Source of the DNA: Saprospirales bacterium
GTDB lineage: Bacteria > Bacteroidota > Bacteroidia > Chitinophagales > Saprospiraceae
Direction of reading: 5' to 3'
Assembly: GCA_016711045.1 (NCBI GenBank)
Contig: JADJTT010000014.1
Coordinates: 62,001 to 126,000, forward strand
DNA length: 64,000 bases
In this document: positions 18,213-27,757 of the stretch, piece after piece
Numbering within the stretch: the first letter of the stretch is position 1
Layout: each line of letters starts with the position of its first letter
Notes under the pieces: generated by a model
Told to the model about the DNA's origin: nothing
The model's database searches: none
Seen by the model: only the letters and a program-made list of their open reading frames with translations
Program-made: the position numbers and the translations under genes

Positions 18213-19407
18213 ACCCTAATGCCTGTTCCAAATCAGCCTGAATATCCCCCACATTTTCAATACCCACCGATACCCGAATCAACCCGTCAGTGATGCCGTT
18301 TTGCAGGCGTACTTCTTTGGGGATATTGAGGTGAGACATAGATGCCGGATGGAGGATCAGTGTATCTGTATCGCCCAGTGTAGGGGCCAGGGTACAGAAT
18401 TGGATCTTTTTCATGAAGGCTATTCCAGCTTCCAGGCCTCCTTTTAATTCAAAGCTCATCATGCCCCCGAACTGCCGCATTTGCCGGGTAGCCAATTCGT
18501 GATCGGGGTGGGAGGGGAGGCCGTTGTAGTTGACCCGCTCCACTTTGGGGTGTTGTTCCAGCCATTCAGCCAGGTGTTGGGCATTCTGGCTGTGGCGATC
18601 CATCCGGAGGAATAAGGTCTTTAACCCATTGTGTACCAACCATGCATCCCAGGGATTGCAGTTGGTGCCGGCCAGTTTCATGGCCTGCCAGGCCTTTGTT
18701 TGCAGCCATTCCACATCTTTGGCCACAATAATCCCGGCGATGGAGTTGCCATGGCCATTGAGGAATTTGGTGGTGGAGTGGATAATGATATCGACCCCTT
18801 GGCGAAACGGTTGTTGCAGGTAGGGGGTACAAAAGGTGTTGTCGGCCGCTGTATAAACGCCGTATTGCTTTCCGAGCCTGGCCAGGGCCTCCATATCTAC
18901 GCAAGCCATTGTCGGATTGGCTGGGGTTTCAAAATAGAGCAGCTTGATGGATGGATTCGCTTTCAGCATCTGCTCCACCCCTTCCAGATCGCGCAGGTCG
19001 GTAAACAGGGTTTCCACCCCAAAGCGGCCGATGATCTTGGTGAACAACTCCGTGGTGCCCCCATATAAATTGCCTTGGGTCAGGATCTTATCCCCGCTTT
19101 GCAGCAGGCCTAATACCATTGTCGAAATTGCCGCCATACCGGAACTGACCATCAGTCCGGCTGCTTCTATTCCCAGGCCATGGGATTCCATAGTCGCAAT
19201 TTTTTCGGCTACCACTTCGATCGTAGGATTTCCATACCGGCCGTACACATGCCCTTTTTCCTTACCCGTAAAGATATCGATCCCCTGATCGATGGAGTGG
19301 AAGGAAAAAGAAGAGGTGGCGTAAATAGGCAATATGTGCGGGTCAGTGGTCCGTTTTTCCGGTCTTTCCTTGACGCACAGCGAATCAAAATGAATGGGAT
19401 TGGACAT
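18211..19407 (-). CDS. Cys/Met metabolism PLP-dependent enzyme (cystathionine gamma-synthase / methionine gamma-lyase type)
   Basis: A 398-residue fold-type I PLP enzyme. Visible motifs are YGRYGNPT (about 56-63), the SSGMAA phosphate-binding turn (88-93), the cofactor aspartate in AADNTFCTP (D189), and the PLP lysine K214 in HSTTKFLNGHGN. These define the transsulfuration family, which makes or breaks cystathionine or cleaves methionine or homocysteine. Which reaction this member performs cannot be decided from motifs. The start at 19407 (MSNPIHF) fits the family; an in-frame upstream start at 19458 would add a non-conserved extension. It is transcribed alone towards the giant gene and shares its terminator. 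Confidence 0.88.
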   Translation of the reverse strand: MSNPIHFDSLCVKERPEKRTTDPHILPIYATSSFSFHSIDQGIDIFTGKEKGHVYGRYGNPTIEVVAEKIATMESHGLGIEAAGLMVSSGMAAISTMVLGLLQSGDKILTQGNLYGGTTELFTKIIGRFGVETLFTDLRDLEGVEQMLKANPSIKLLYFETPANPTMACVDMEALARLGKQYGVYTAADNTFCTPYLQQPFRQGVDIIIHSTTKFLNGHGNSIAGIIVAKDVEWLQTKAWQAMKLAGTNCNPWDAWLVHNGLKTLFLRMDRHSQNAQHLAEWLEQHPKVERVNYNGLPSHPDHELATRQMRQFGGMMSFELKGGLEAGIAFMKKIQFCTLAPTLGDTDTLILHPASMSHLNIPKEVRLQNGITDGLIRVSVGIENVGDIQADLEQALG

Positions 19408-19445
19408 TGGAATAGGTTTTGAGTGGAGCAAAATTGGCTTCAGGG

Positions 19446-19477
19446 GTAAAAATAGCAACTCACAGCCCTATTTTTAC
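19446..19477. promoter_or_regulatory. 10-bp inverted repeat upstream of the transsulfuration gene
   Basis: GTAAAAATAG and CTATTTTTAC, a perfect inverted pair 12 bp apart, lie 39-70 bp before the ATG of the minus-strand gene. It could be an operator or a leader hairpin. I do not recognise a known riboswitch here. Confidence 0.4.
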
Positions 19478-19525
19478 GTTTAATAGACCGTGATTTGGTG
19501 TTTAGTACAGTGTAACTTAAATAAG

Positions 19526-19576
19526 TTTATAAAGACTGAATGGGCGTCCGCCGTCCGCCGATTCAGTCTTTATAAA
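19526..19576. repeat. 16-bp perfect inverted repeat between divergent genes
   Basis: TTTATAAAGACTGAAT and ATTCAGTCTTTATAAA flank a GC-rich 19-nt loop (GGGCGTCCGCCGTCCGCCG). It sits between the divergently transcribed transsulfuration gene and rluD, so it is not an ordinary terminator. It could be a regulatory site or a repetitive extragenic palindrome. Confidence 0.7.
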
Positions 19577-19587
19577 AAACATTAAAG

Positions 19588-19595
19588 TACTTTTG
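19588..19595 (+). promoter_or_regulatory. -7 element TACTTTTG before rluD
   Basis: A perfect TAnnTTTG element ends 24 bp before the rluD ATG, suggesting a short leader. Confidence 0.45.
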
Positions 19596-19619
19596 TTACA
19601 AAGTACTTAATCCCTCTTA

Positions 19620-20717
19620 ATGGAGCTTTACAAAGAAGATAGTGTGCAAGACGATATAACCCATACCTTTTCAGATGAGTACTACGACTTCGAGGAAATC
19701 CTGGTCGATAAGGGCCAGGGTATGGTACGGATCGACAAGTATCTCGCTGACCGCCTGATGAAGGTATCGCGCAACCGTATCCAGAACGCGATCCGGGTGG
19801 GCGCCGTCCGGGTGAACCAATTGGAAGTCAAACCCAATTACAAGGTTCGTCCGCTCGACAAGATCGAAATGATCATTCCCCGTCCGCCGGATGAAGGCGG
19901 GCGGCCCAAGCCGGAGCATATACCCCTGGATATCATTTATGAAGACGAAGCCCTCCTGGTCCTCAATAAACCGGCGGGTATGGTGGTGCATCCCGGAGTG
20001 GGAAACCGCACTGGTACCCTTGTAAATGCGTTGGCTTATCACCTAGCCGATCATACCCTGCCCGTAATGGAGGGCAATCAGGAAAACCGGATCGGGTTGG
20101 TGCACCGGATCGATAAAAACACTTCGGGCTTGCTCGTAGTGGCCAAGACCGAGTATGCCATGACGCACCTGGCCAAACAATTTTTTCACCACACCATCGA
20201 ACGCCGCTATGTCGCCCTTGTGTGGGGAGAACCCGAACCCGATGCGGGAAGCATCGAATGCAATATCGGCAGGCATCCGCGCTTTCCGACGATGCGGTAC
20301 TGCTTTACCGATGATTCGGAAGGCAAATGGGCCCGCACCCACTACCGGATCCTGGAACACTTGTATTACGTGAGCCTGGTAGAGTGCAAATTGGAGACCG
20401 GCCGTACGCACCAGATCCGGGTCCATATGAAACACATCGGCCACCCGCTGTTTTCCGACGACACCTACGGAGGCGGAGAGATCCTGAAGGGTACTGTGTA
20501 TAGCAAATACAAGCAATTTGTCCAGTCGTGCTTCCAACTTCTGCCCCGGCATGCCCTTCACGCCCGGTCGCTTGGATTCGTACACCCGGATACCGGAACC
20601 TGGATGGAGTTTGAGTCGGATCTACCGCCTGATTTCGATGCTTGCCTGAGTGCCTGGCGCACGTATGTGCTTGAAAAAAAGTCCAAACTAAACGAAGGCG
20701 CCCATGACACTGAATGA
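19620..20717 (+). CDS. rluD: RluA-family 23S rRNA pseudouridine synthase
   Basis: A 365-residue enzyme that isomerises uridines in RNA, by homology in the large-subunit rRNA. An N-terminal S4 RNA-binding domain (about 35-100, RIDKYLADRL...SRNRIQNAIRVGAVRVN) is followed by the catalytic domain with LNKPAGMVVHPG and HRIDKNTSG, whose Asp (about 165) is the catalytic residue, and the late motif ETGRTHQIRVHM. Length and layout match RluD rather than the shorter RluA or RluC. Its last 14 bp overlap the next gene, so the two are translationally linked. Confidence 0.92.
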   Translation: MELYKEDSVQDDITHTFSDEYYDFEEILVDKGQGMVRIDKYLADRLMKVSRNRIQNAIRVGAVRVNQLEVKPNYKVRPLDKIEMIIPRPPDEGGRPKPEHIPLDIIYEDEALLVLNKPAGMVVHPGVGNRTGTLVNALAYHLADHTLPVMEGNQENRIGLVHRIDKNTSGLLVVAKTEYAMTHLAKQFFHHTIERRYVALVWGEPEPDAGSIECNIGRHPRFPTMRYCFTDDSEGKWARTHYRILEHLYYVSLVECKLETGRTHQIRVHMKHIGHPLFSDDTYGGGEILKGTVYSKYKQFVQSCFQLLPRHALHARSLGFVHPDTGTWMEFESDLPPDFDACLSAWRTYVLEKKSKLNEGAHDTE

Positions 20718-21723
20718 ACGCATTGACCTGCTTGCCCGTCTGGGGCGACACTTGGAAGGCGAAGACGAATACCTGCAGGCGGTCATGCACCGGACGGAAT
20801 TTCACAATCCCTGGTTTACCAAGGCCAATCAGGCAAGCGCTGTTCAAGCCATTGCGCGGGAATTTCTCCGACGGGAATTGTTGGAAAACTGGGCTTCCTG
20901 TTATCCCGTTTCCGATACGCCTAGCGGAAAGACCGTTGGCATCGTCATGGCGGGAAATATCCCTCTGGTGGGGTTCCACGACTGGCTTTGTGTGTTCATA
21001 GCCGGACACCGGGCACAGGTCAAACTGTCGGATAAAGACGCCTACCTTTTTCCCTACCTGATCAAGTTACTTCAGTCCTGGCAACCCGCAATGGGAGATT
21101 GGGTGGAAACGGTAGAAAAGCTAAAGGATTACGATGCCGTCATCGCCACGGGAAGCAATAATTCGGCCCGCTATTTTGAGGCCTATTTTGGAAAGAAACC
21201 CCATATTATCCGGCGCAACCGGAATGGGGTAGCGGTGTTGACAGGAGAAGAATCGCCGGAAGAATTGACCCAACTGGGGGCCGATATATTTTCCTTCTAC
21301 GGCCTTGGCTGCCGCAATGTGGCCAAGATCTACGTGCCGGAAGGATATGATTTTGACCCTTTATTGGAAGCTTTGCACGAATACCGGGAGATCATCCTGA
21401 ACGATAAGTATAAGCACAACTTCGACTACAACTATGCCTTGTTCATCCTCAACAAGGTACCGCTGAAGGCCAATGGCTGCATTTTAATGAAAGAAGACCA
21501 CTCCCTTGCCTCGCGGATCGCTTGTCTGCACTACGAGTATTACCGGGATTTGGAACAGGTAGCCCGCGAATTGGATAGGCGGAAAGAAGAAGTGCAATGT
21601 GTAGTGGCCCGGTCGGGCTTTTTGCCGCAGCCTGCGCTTCCTTTTGGTTCCACCCAACAACCAAGCCTACATGATTATGCAGATGGGGTGGATACGATGG
21701 CGTTTTTGGTAAAATTTTCGTGA
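20704..21723 (+). CDS. LuxC-like acyl-CoA reductase
   Basis: A 339-residue protein of the LuxC/acyl-CoA reductase family, which reduces acyl thioesters to aldehydes with NAD(P)H. Supporting sequence: the nucleotide-binding region VGIVMAGNIPLVGFHDW (about 79-95), ATGSNNSARYF (about 155) and the likely catalytic cysteine C203 in FYGLGCRNV. It overlaps rluD by 14 bp. No other luciferase-operon genes are nearby, so bioluminescence is not implied; other aldehyde- or wax-related roles remain open. Confidence 0.8.
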   Translation: MTLNERIDLLARLGRHLEGEDEYLQAVMHRTEFHNPWFTKANQASAVQAIAREFLRRELLENWASCYPVSDTPSGKTVGIVMAGNIPLVGFHDWLCVFIAGHRAQVKLSDKDAYLFPYLIKLLQSWQPAMGDWVETVEKLKDYDAVIATGSNNSARYFEAYFGKKPHIIRRNRNGVAVLTGEESPEELTQLGADIFSFYGLGCRNVAKIYVPEGYDFDPLLEALHEYREIILNDKYKHNFDYNYALFILNKVPLKANGCILMKEDHSLASRIACLHYEYYRDLEQVARELDRRKEEVQCVVARSGFLPQPALPFGSTQQPSLHDYADGVDTMAFLVKFS

Positions 21724-21788
21724 GCGGTGAAAGGTAAACGGAATTACATCCGCTCACCCTTCACCCTTCACTCTTCACTCTTCACCTA
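21724..21788. repeat. TTCACCC/TTCACTC intergenic repeats
   Basis: GCGGTGAAAGG and downstream copies of CACCCTTCAC and ACTCTTCACTCTTCACC form a partly self-complementary block between convergent genes. Related blocks occur at about 38620, 45955, 46700 and 49745. Confidence 0.6.
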
Positions 21789-21791
21789 AAA

Positions 21792-23423
21792 TCACCTAAA
21801 CAATACCTTCTCTGTAACAATACCTTCTTCAAACCGCACTTTCGCCAGATACATGCCGGACGGCAAACTGCCACGTTCGACGGTGAAGTGGTTGTGGTTG
21901 ATCTGGAGATGCGTTTCCATCAGTCGGCCGCTTAGGTCGTACAGCAGGATATCGAGCATCGGGCGCCCGGGCATGCTGGAAAACTGTACCTGATCCGTGG
22001 CCGGGTTCGGCATTATATTCAATCCAACTGATTCGGAGGAGACTACCTCTTTGGTGCTGGTATTGATTGCACAAGGCAGATCCAGTGCGTAGCAGGCTCT
22101 GGGCAGGAAGTAGCCCATGATCGTATCGACATACGCCATCCCCTGCGTTTCAGACATGAACGGATTGGTGGCCAGGCCGAGTAGGTTGAGCGGAATGCCG
22201 GGAATAAAGTCGCAGAAAACCGTATCCCACTCGGATTGAACCCACCACTCCCAGGGCGCCGTCACCGTAATGGAGTCAGCCGGGTTTTGCGGATTGAAAA
22301 TGGCGGGATAGATAAAGGGGAAGAGGCCGTCGGCTCCATCATTTTCTTCATTGGCCCGATCGGTATACACCTTGTAGGGTGCAAACAACGGATCGCTCCA
22401 TGGAATATTGGCAAATACAGCGTTGTTGCCAAGCTCTTTTGCCTTTTGCTGAACGGTGTAACTACCTTGCACTTCTACTACCAGGTCGCCCGTTGTTGGA
22501 ACGATCACTATGCCTTCTTTATACGGGGCGAACGAGTCGTTGGTAACATGGTAGGAAATCATGGGCAGATCTGAATCGTCCAGCCAGGATGTATCGGCCA
22601 GCGCGCCACCCATATTCACGCAGAGTTGGAAATCGGAAGAATATCCTGGGTGGTTGATATAGCAAAGCGTATCGCCTACCGTAAAAGGCGGTGGTGCACC
22701 AAATGGAACGATCCCCACCGAGGTACCCCAGATATCGCCATTTACCTGTGGGATAACCATGGGTACGGGAATACCCATGAAATCAATGGTAAACTTGGGT
22801 AGCAGGATATCCTCATACTTGTCGAGCGTAGCAGCGGACAGCGACATGTAGCCGCCGGTTCCCTGTCCCCATACCGTGATCCGGGAGGTATCTACTCCAT
22901 ACTGGTTGGCGCCTTCGGCATAGTCTTTTTTGAAATAACGTACACAGGTTCTCGTGTCCTGTATACCTCGGAAAGCGGCGTTAAGTAATTGGTAAGTCCT
23001 TTCGTCCTGGGTAGTAGCTGAAGGATTCCAGCCTAAGCGATAATCGGCAGCTGCCACCACATAGCCTCTCTTGGCCAGGCGGGTGCAAATCTCCTTCAAG
23101 GCAGCGTCTTCCAGGTTGCCGGTCGTGCTACAGAAAGTAGGTTGAGGCAGAAAGTTGCCGGTGTGGAGATAAATGATCAACGGGCGTTCTGTTTCGGTAT
23201 CGCCAGCGGGTTCGTACACATTCATTCTCAAGGCCTGAGGAACGGCTTGCTCAATACCTGGTACCGTGAGATACAAGACAGTCGCATTTACACCGTAGAT
23301 CACGTTGTTGGTGACGGTGACATCGGTAAATACCTCATCCAGGTAACGTTCCTGCGCTTGCGCAAACGTGACGGTGAGGCATAAAAGGAGGGTCAGAAAG
23401 TAAAAGATCTTCCGCATAAGCAT
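21792..23423 (-). CDS. T9SS-sorted alpha/beta-hydrolase-like protein lacking the nucleophile serine
   Basis: A 543-residue secreted protein with a signal peptide (cut after about residue 24, AQAQ), an esterase-like alpha/beta-hydrolase domain (about 60-430) and a T9SS C-terminal domain (LNIMPNPATDQV, then LLYDLSGRLM and SGMYLAKVRF). The oxyanion-side strand PLIIYLHTGNF and the DYRLGWNPS region are typical of carboxylesterases. However, the nucleophile elbow reads WGQGTGGY, with G188 where GxSxG has serine. It may be a binding protein or use another residue. The start could also be the second in-frame ATG at 23417. It is convergent with the acyl-CoA reductase. Confidence 0.78.
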   Translation of the reverse strand: MLMRKIFYFLTLLLCLTVTFAQAQERYLDEVFTDVTVTNNVIYGVNATVLYLTVPGIEQAVPQALRMNVYEPAGDTETERPLIIYLHTGNFLPQPTFCSTTGNLEDAALKEICTRLAKRGYVVAAADYRLGWNPSATTQDERTYQLLNAAFRGIQDTRTCVRYFKKDYAEGANQYGVDTSRITVWGQGTGGYMSLSAATLDKYEDILLPKFTIDFMGIPVPMVIPQVNGDIWGTSVGIVPFGAPPPFTVGDTLCYINHPGYSSDFQLCVNMGGALADTSWLDDSDLPMISYHVTNDSFAPYKEGIVIVPTTGDLVVEVQGSYTVQQKAKELGNNAVFANIPWSDPLFAPYKVYTDRANEENDGADGLFPFIYPAIFNPQNPADSITVTAPWEWWVQSEWDTVFCDFIPGIPLNLLGLATNPFMSETQGMAYVDTIMGYFLPRACYALDLPCAINTSTKEVVSSESVGLNIMPNPATDQVQFSSMPGRPMLDILLYDLSGRLMETHLQINHNHFTVERGSLPSGMYLAKVRFEEGIVTEKVLFR

Positions 23424-23479
23424 TGATTAAAATTTGGTTCACTAATTAATAAAAGATGAAGGTTCGTCTTTAAAGGTTA

Positions 23480-26337
23480 TTAGAGCTTTCTATAATCATA
23501 CGTAATGGACAGATAAGCCATACGCCCGATCCTTGGACCGCCGTAAGCCTGGTATACCTGGTTGTCCAGGAGGTTGGAAGCGCCCAGCTTGAAGGTCGTG
23601 TTCCATTTTTCCACCCGGTAGTTCACCTGGGCATCCAATAGGGCGTAGGTGGGGATGAAACCGGTGAACTGGGGCGATCCTTCGAACACAAAGCCTTGTA
23701 TCCACTTGTAATTGACGTTGAATCCAAGCGTTTTGACCCGCATTTTGCCGATCCGGAAGTGTACGTCCCGGCCTGAAACACCGAGGTTAAACTTGTGCTC
23801 CGGGGTGTTGAAGGCCGGAATGATAGGGTCGTCTGCAAACTCTTTGTTGAGCTTATTCCAGGAATAATTTCCCGAAAACGCGTAGTGTTCCCAGAAGTAA
23901 TAATTTAAGCCGATCGAAAATCCCTGGGTGGTAACCTGGTTGTCCGAGTTGGCAGAAAACCGGTACACTTTGGTGTTAACGGGAAACCCGAGTTCGTTGA
24001 AGTCGGAATCAATACCGAGCCTGTATCCGATAAAATGCTGGTAGAAACTGTAATAGTAGGAGGCATCTACATACAAGCGGTTGAACAGGGTGGTCCGGTA
24101 GCCGGCCTCCAGGGTGCGCACCTGTTCGGGTTGTACGCCGTGCAGGCTGAAATATTCAAGGGTATCCAGGGTTTGGGTATCCAGGTAGTCCAGGAAAGAA
24201 GGCACGGTGATGATGCTATCCACCCCGTAAAGATTGCCGGTTAGCGTAGCCGGCCCGACGTTCAGCAGCAGGTACTGATCGGTAAGCGTCGGGTTGCGGA
24301 TGGCGGAGGAAAAGGAGAGACGCAAGTAGTTTGCAGGTTTGGGTTTGAATACCAGCGAAACAGCCGGGCTGGCCAACCATTGGAAGTTCTGGTTCTTGTC
24401 TACCCGAAAGGTGGCATTTAGGGTAAGGCGTTGGTCGATAAAGTGTTCCTCAATCCCCGCATAAGCGCCATATTCATAGTTGGTAATCCGGATCCCTGCC
24501 GTGTCGGAAAATATGGTGCCATCCGAGATGGGGGTATACAAACGGCCGCTTCCACCTACCACGATGCTTTCTATGAAACCTGGTTTGAACTGATACTCGC
24601 CCTGAAGGTGGTAAAGCGCGGACTTGTCGTAAAACTTGGTGCCGCCCTCCACCTCATTTGATTTGGCGGAGGTGATCTCCTTGAATGCTGCTTCAAATTC
24701 GGGCGTGCCTACAGTGAGGTGCGGGGGTTTCCCTCCTCCGCCCTGGTTGGCGCGTTTTTCCGCCAGGGAGTGCCAGTAAGCAAGTGAATCGGCGTTGTCG
24801 ATCAGCCATTGTTCGGCGCCTGCATAATCGAAGGTAATGATCGGGACGCCATTTTCACCGTATACGATATTCCCCAACGAATCCTTCAGGAATTGCAATT
24901 CGGGATACCCCATGTCTTTGATTTTCGGCTCGATGTTATTGCGCCAATAGTTCACGTAGAAGATAGCCCAGTCTGAGTTGCTCATGGAGCGTTGCTGGAG
25001 TTTCAGCGCCGTAAAATAGGGGTCGTATGAATTGCCTGCATCGTCGTGGGTGGAATAAGCCCGGATGAAGTATTTCCCCTCTTTGCGCAATTCAAGCCGG
25101 TTTTGGAAAAACAGGATCCCGCGGAGACTAAACCGGTTATCGCCCTGATAGACGGTCGTACCCGACCCGAAGCTGCTGGAGACAATAAACTCCGGCGATT
25201 CTTCCAGTTTGGAGGGCTTGGTGCGAAAGTGCAGCGCCAGATTGGCCTTGGTATTTCGGGTGTCGTAGTCGACGAGGTCCACCTCTTTGTAGCCTGTCCG
25301 GTGCCACTGGCCTAGTCCGATAAATTGCCAGGGGCTCGTTTTTCGCCCGACAGATCGAAATACCGGCTGTACTCATCGCCGTAGATATTCACCGCATCAA
25401 ACCGGCCGGGGTTTTCCACTCCGGTGCGGGTATTATAGACAGGGTCGTAGTTATCGGCTACCCAGTCGTTGGCACGCAGGTAGGAGAAGTTGAACTTATA
25501 GCCTAAAACCGGGTATTTCTCTTTGTTGCGCACCACATCGGCATAGCGAATTGCTGTTTCCAGGAGGTTGCGTTCGCCTCCTTTTAATTGCACGGATAGT
25601 CCGGTAAAGGTAAAAGGGTTTTTCGTCCCCATGCTGATCACGCCATTGAAGGCATTAGGGCCGTAAAAGGCAGAACTGGCCCCCACGATCAGGTCGACCT
25701 TCATGACATCCAGTTCGGAGGAGCCTAGAAAATTGCCCAGGGAAAAATTGAGTCCCGGGGCCTGGTTGTCGACGCCGTCGATGAGCTGCAGCGACCGCAC
25801 CGGACTGGTACTGTTGAAGCCCCGCGTATTGACGATCTTGAAGCCCAGACTGGCAGCGGTGAGGTCTACGCCTTTCAGGTTTCCCAGCCCATCGTAAAAA
25901 TTATCGGAGGGAGTCTGCCGGATGGCCAGCACATCGATCGATTAGACTGTCAGCGGTGCGGCGCGTTGTTTTTCAGATATCCGCTGTCCCTTTATTTCGG
26001 AGGTGACAAGGGTGATGGAGCTTGTATTTAGCTCAAAGGACAATTTGGTGGAAGGTTCCTTCACTTCGTATTTCTCTTCTTCAAACCCAATGTAAGAAAC
26101 CAGCAATATCAACGGAAATTCCTTCCTGGTCTTCAACTCAAAAGAGCCGTCGAAATCGGTGACGGTGCCTTCTGTGGTGCCCTCAATCAGCACACTTGCC
26201 CCGATCAAAGGCTCCCCGGATGCTGCATCCAGGATTGTTCCCCGCAGGGTTTCCTGGGCTTGTGCCAGGGTTACGCCCATAAATCCACTAAGTAGCAAGA
26301 GAAAGAGTCTTACTTTCAGGTATTGGAAATTGCCCAT
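23480..26337 (-). pseudogene. TonB-dependent receptor (SusC-like), interrupted by a stop codon and a frameshift
   Basis: About 940 residues in total. The N-terminus has a signal peptide (to about 27) and a carboxypeptidase-regulatory-like domain (TLRGTILDAASGEPLIGASV). The plug follows (IRQTPSDNFYDGLGNLKGVDL, then NTRGFNSTSPVRSLQLIDGVDNQ) and then a long beta-barrel ending in an aromatic strand. A TAA codon at 25942-25944 interrupts the start of the plug (LTV-stop-SIDVLAIRQ) in the same frame; a Glu codon is expected there. A second break at about 25331-25334 is fixed by adding one C (coding strand) to CCCC. The frameshift fits the window-wide deletion pattern, but the stop needs a base substitution and may be real. 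The substrate is unknown and no SusD partner is adjacent. Confidence 0.82.
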
Positions 26338-26471
26338 ACTTTCGCTCTTTGGGTGACAATAATATTTGGTCCAAAATAGGGAATCCTCGACGTTTTCTAA
26401 GGTTTTTTAGCTGGAGTAAAGATATATTTTTTATCCCAACCCAAAGCGGAATTTTATTCGGGCGGGTTCCC

Positions 26472-27209
26472 TCAGAAGAAAAGGGTGGCGAGCGATAAGG
26501 CAACCCCAGCAAGGATTGCACCTAACTTGAGAAAGGATATCCGGTGTTTATGGGAACCATCGGCTTCGAAAAGGATCGTGGTGGAAATATGCAGAAAAGA
26601 TCCGATAACCAGAGAGATCAGGATCTGTTCTTCTTTGGCGCCCAGGTGAAAACTACTGGCCAGCAACGCGCCGGCGGGCGACATCAAGGAGAAAAATACC
26701 AGACAACCCCACACGGTCCAGGACCGGAATCCCGACCATTGGAGCAACAGGCCCAGGGCAAAGGCTGCCGGGGCCTTATGCAGGATTATTCCAAACAACA
26801 GGTGGTCTGAATTGTGGCTGTGCCCACGGTGTTGGAGGTAGTACTGGGCATATTCAGCCAGCGGCATTCCTTCCAGAAAAGCGTGCAGGCATAAGCCGGC
26901 CATGACTGCAAATGCATAATTCCACGGCGCTTTGTTGTGGGCGTGGATATGTCCGTGCTCCACTCCGCCGGATAATTGTTCCAGCATTAGTTGTATGAAA
27001 AAACCAAGTAAAACCCAGTATCCGGGCTCGATCTCTTGTTGTGCATATACACCGGGGAGGAGGTGCAAAAAAGAAATACCCAGGAGATACGCCCCGCTAA
27101 ATGACAGAAATATCCGCAACCCGTTGGCAGGGAGCCGCTTGAAGAGAAAAGACAGGCCGCCTCCGGCAACCACTATCAATATGAGGATGCTATATTCGAA
27201 AAAACTCAT
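26472..27209 (-). CDS. ZIP-family divalent metal transporter
   Basis: A 245-residue inner-membrane protein with about eight hydrophobic segments. It has the ZIP hallmarks: HLLPG in segment 2, a His-rich cytoplasmic loop (VEHGHIHAHNK), LCLHAFLEGMPL in TM4 and GIILHKAPAAFALG in TM5, which supply the metal-site His and Glu residues. It probably imports zinc or a related divalent metal. ATG 27209 overlaps the upstream PAP2 stop by 4 bp (ATGA). A longer in-frame extension to 27356 is out-of-frame PAP2 sequence and is rejected. Confidence 0.87.
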   Translation of the reverse strand: MSFFEYSILILIVVAGGGLSFLFKRLPANGLRIFLSFSGAYLLGISFLHLLPGVYAQQEIEPGYWVLLGFFIQLMLEQLSGGVEHGHIHAHNKAPWNYAFAVMAGLCLHAFLEGMPLAEYAQYYLQHRGHSHNSDHLLFGIILHKAPAAFALGLLLQWSGFRSWTVWGCLVFFSLMSPAGALLASSFHLGAKEEQILISLVIGSFLHISTTILFEADGSHKHRISFLKLGAILAGVALSLATLFF

Positions 27210-27757
27210 GGTATGCGTTTCCAAATGAAGGTGGTGCCTGCACCGATCAGGCACCCTAATAAGCCTCCGGCCACCACATCCAACGGATAGTGGAGACCGA
27301 CATATACCTGGGCATAAGCAACCCCAAAGGCCCAAACAAAGAACAACCATCGCCATCGCCGGAAAAACACGCCCAGGGTACCTGCGAAAAAGGTGGCCAG
27401 GGCAAAGTGGTTGGTGGCGTGATTAGAGGTAAAACTGGACCCGCCTCCACAGGGCACCAGCAAGTGCACTTCTTCCATGATGTGTGCCGTCTGACAAGGC
27501 CGGGGGCGCTGTACCTGCTTTTTGATCAACCGGTGACTGATCATATCACCGGCGCCCACCGTCAACGCCAGCAACAAGACCCACCACACGCCCTTCCAAT
27601 GAAATTTATAAAAGGAAAAGACCATTAACCCTGCATACAAGGGAATCCAGGTAAATTTATTCCGCCAAATCGGCAACAACCAATCTAGAACAACGGATTG
27701 GCCGTCCCGGTTGATCAGGAAGAACAAGGATTCGTCGAATTGTAGGAGGTGGCTCAT
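27206..27757 (-). CDS. PAP2-family membrane phosphatase
   Basis: A 183-residue membrane protein with about five hydrophobic segments and the three PAP2 motifs: KKQVQRPRP (about 80), SNHATNHFA (about 112) and GLHYPLDVVAG (about 155). In the third motif the usual SR before the VYxGxH is AQ, so one phosphate-contacting arginine is missing while the catalytic His residues are kept. Family members dephosphorylate lipid phosphates such as undecaprenyl pyrophosphate. It overlaps the methyltransferase upstream and the ZIP gene downstream by 4 bp each, forming one operon. Confidence 0.85.
   Translation of the reverse strand: MSHLLQFDESLFFLINRDGQSVVLDWLLPIWRNKFTWIPLYAGLMVFSFYKFHWKGVWWVLLLALTVGAGDMISHRLIKKQVQRPRPCQTAHIMEEVHLLVPCGGGSSFTSNHATNHFALATFFAGTLGVFFRRWRWLFFVWAFGVAYAQVYVGLHYPLDVVAGGLLGCLIGAGTTFIWKRIP

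Noticed and set aside
19408..19525. SAM riboswitch before the transsulfuration gene
   Set aside because: Only a simple hairpin is visible; none of the conserved riboswitch core sequences that I know could be found.
20704..21723. Bioluminescence operon
   Set aside because: Only a LuxC-like gene is present; luxA, luxB, luxD and luxE are absent.
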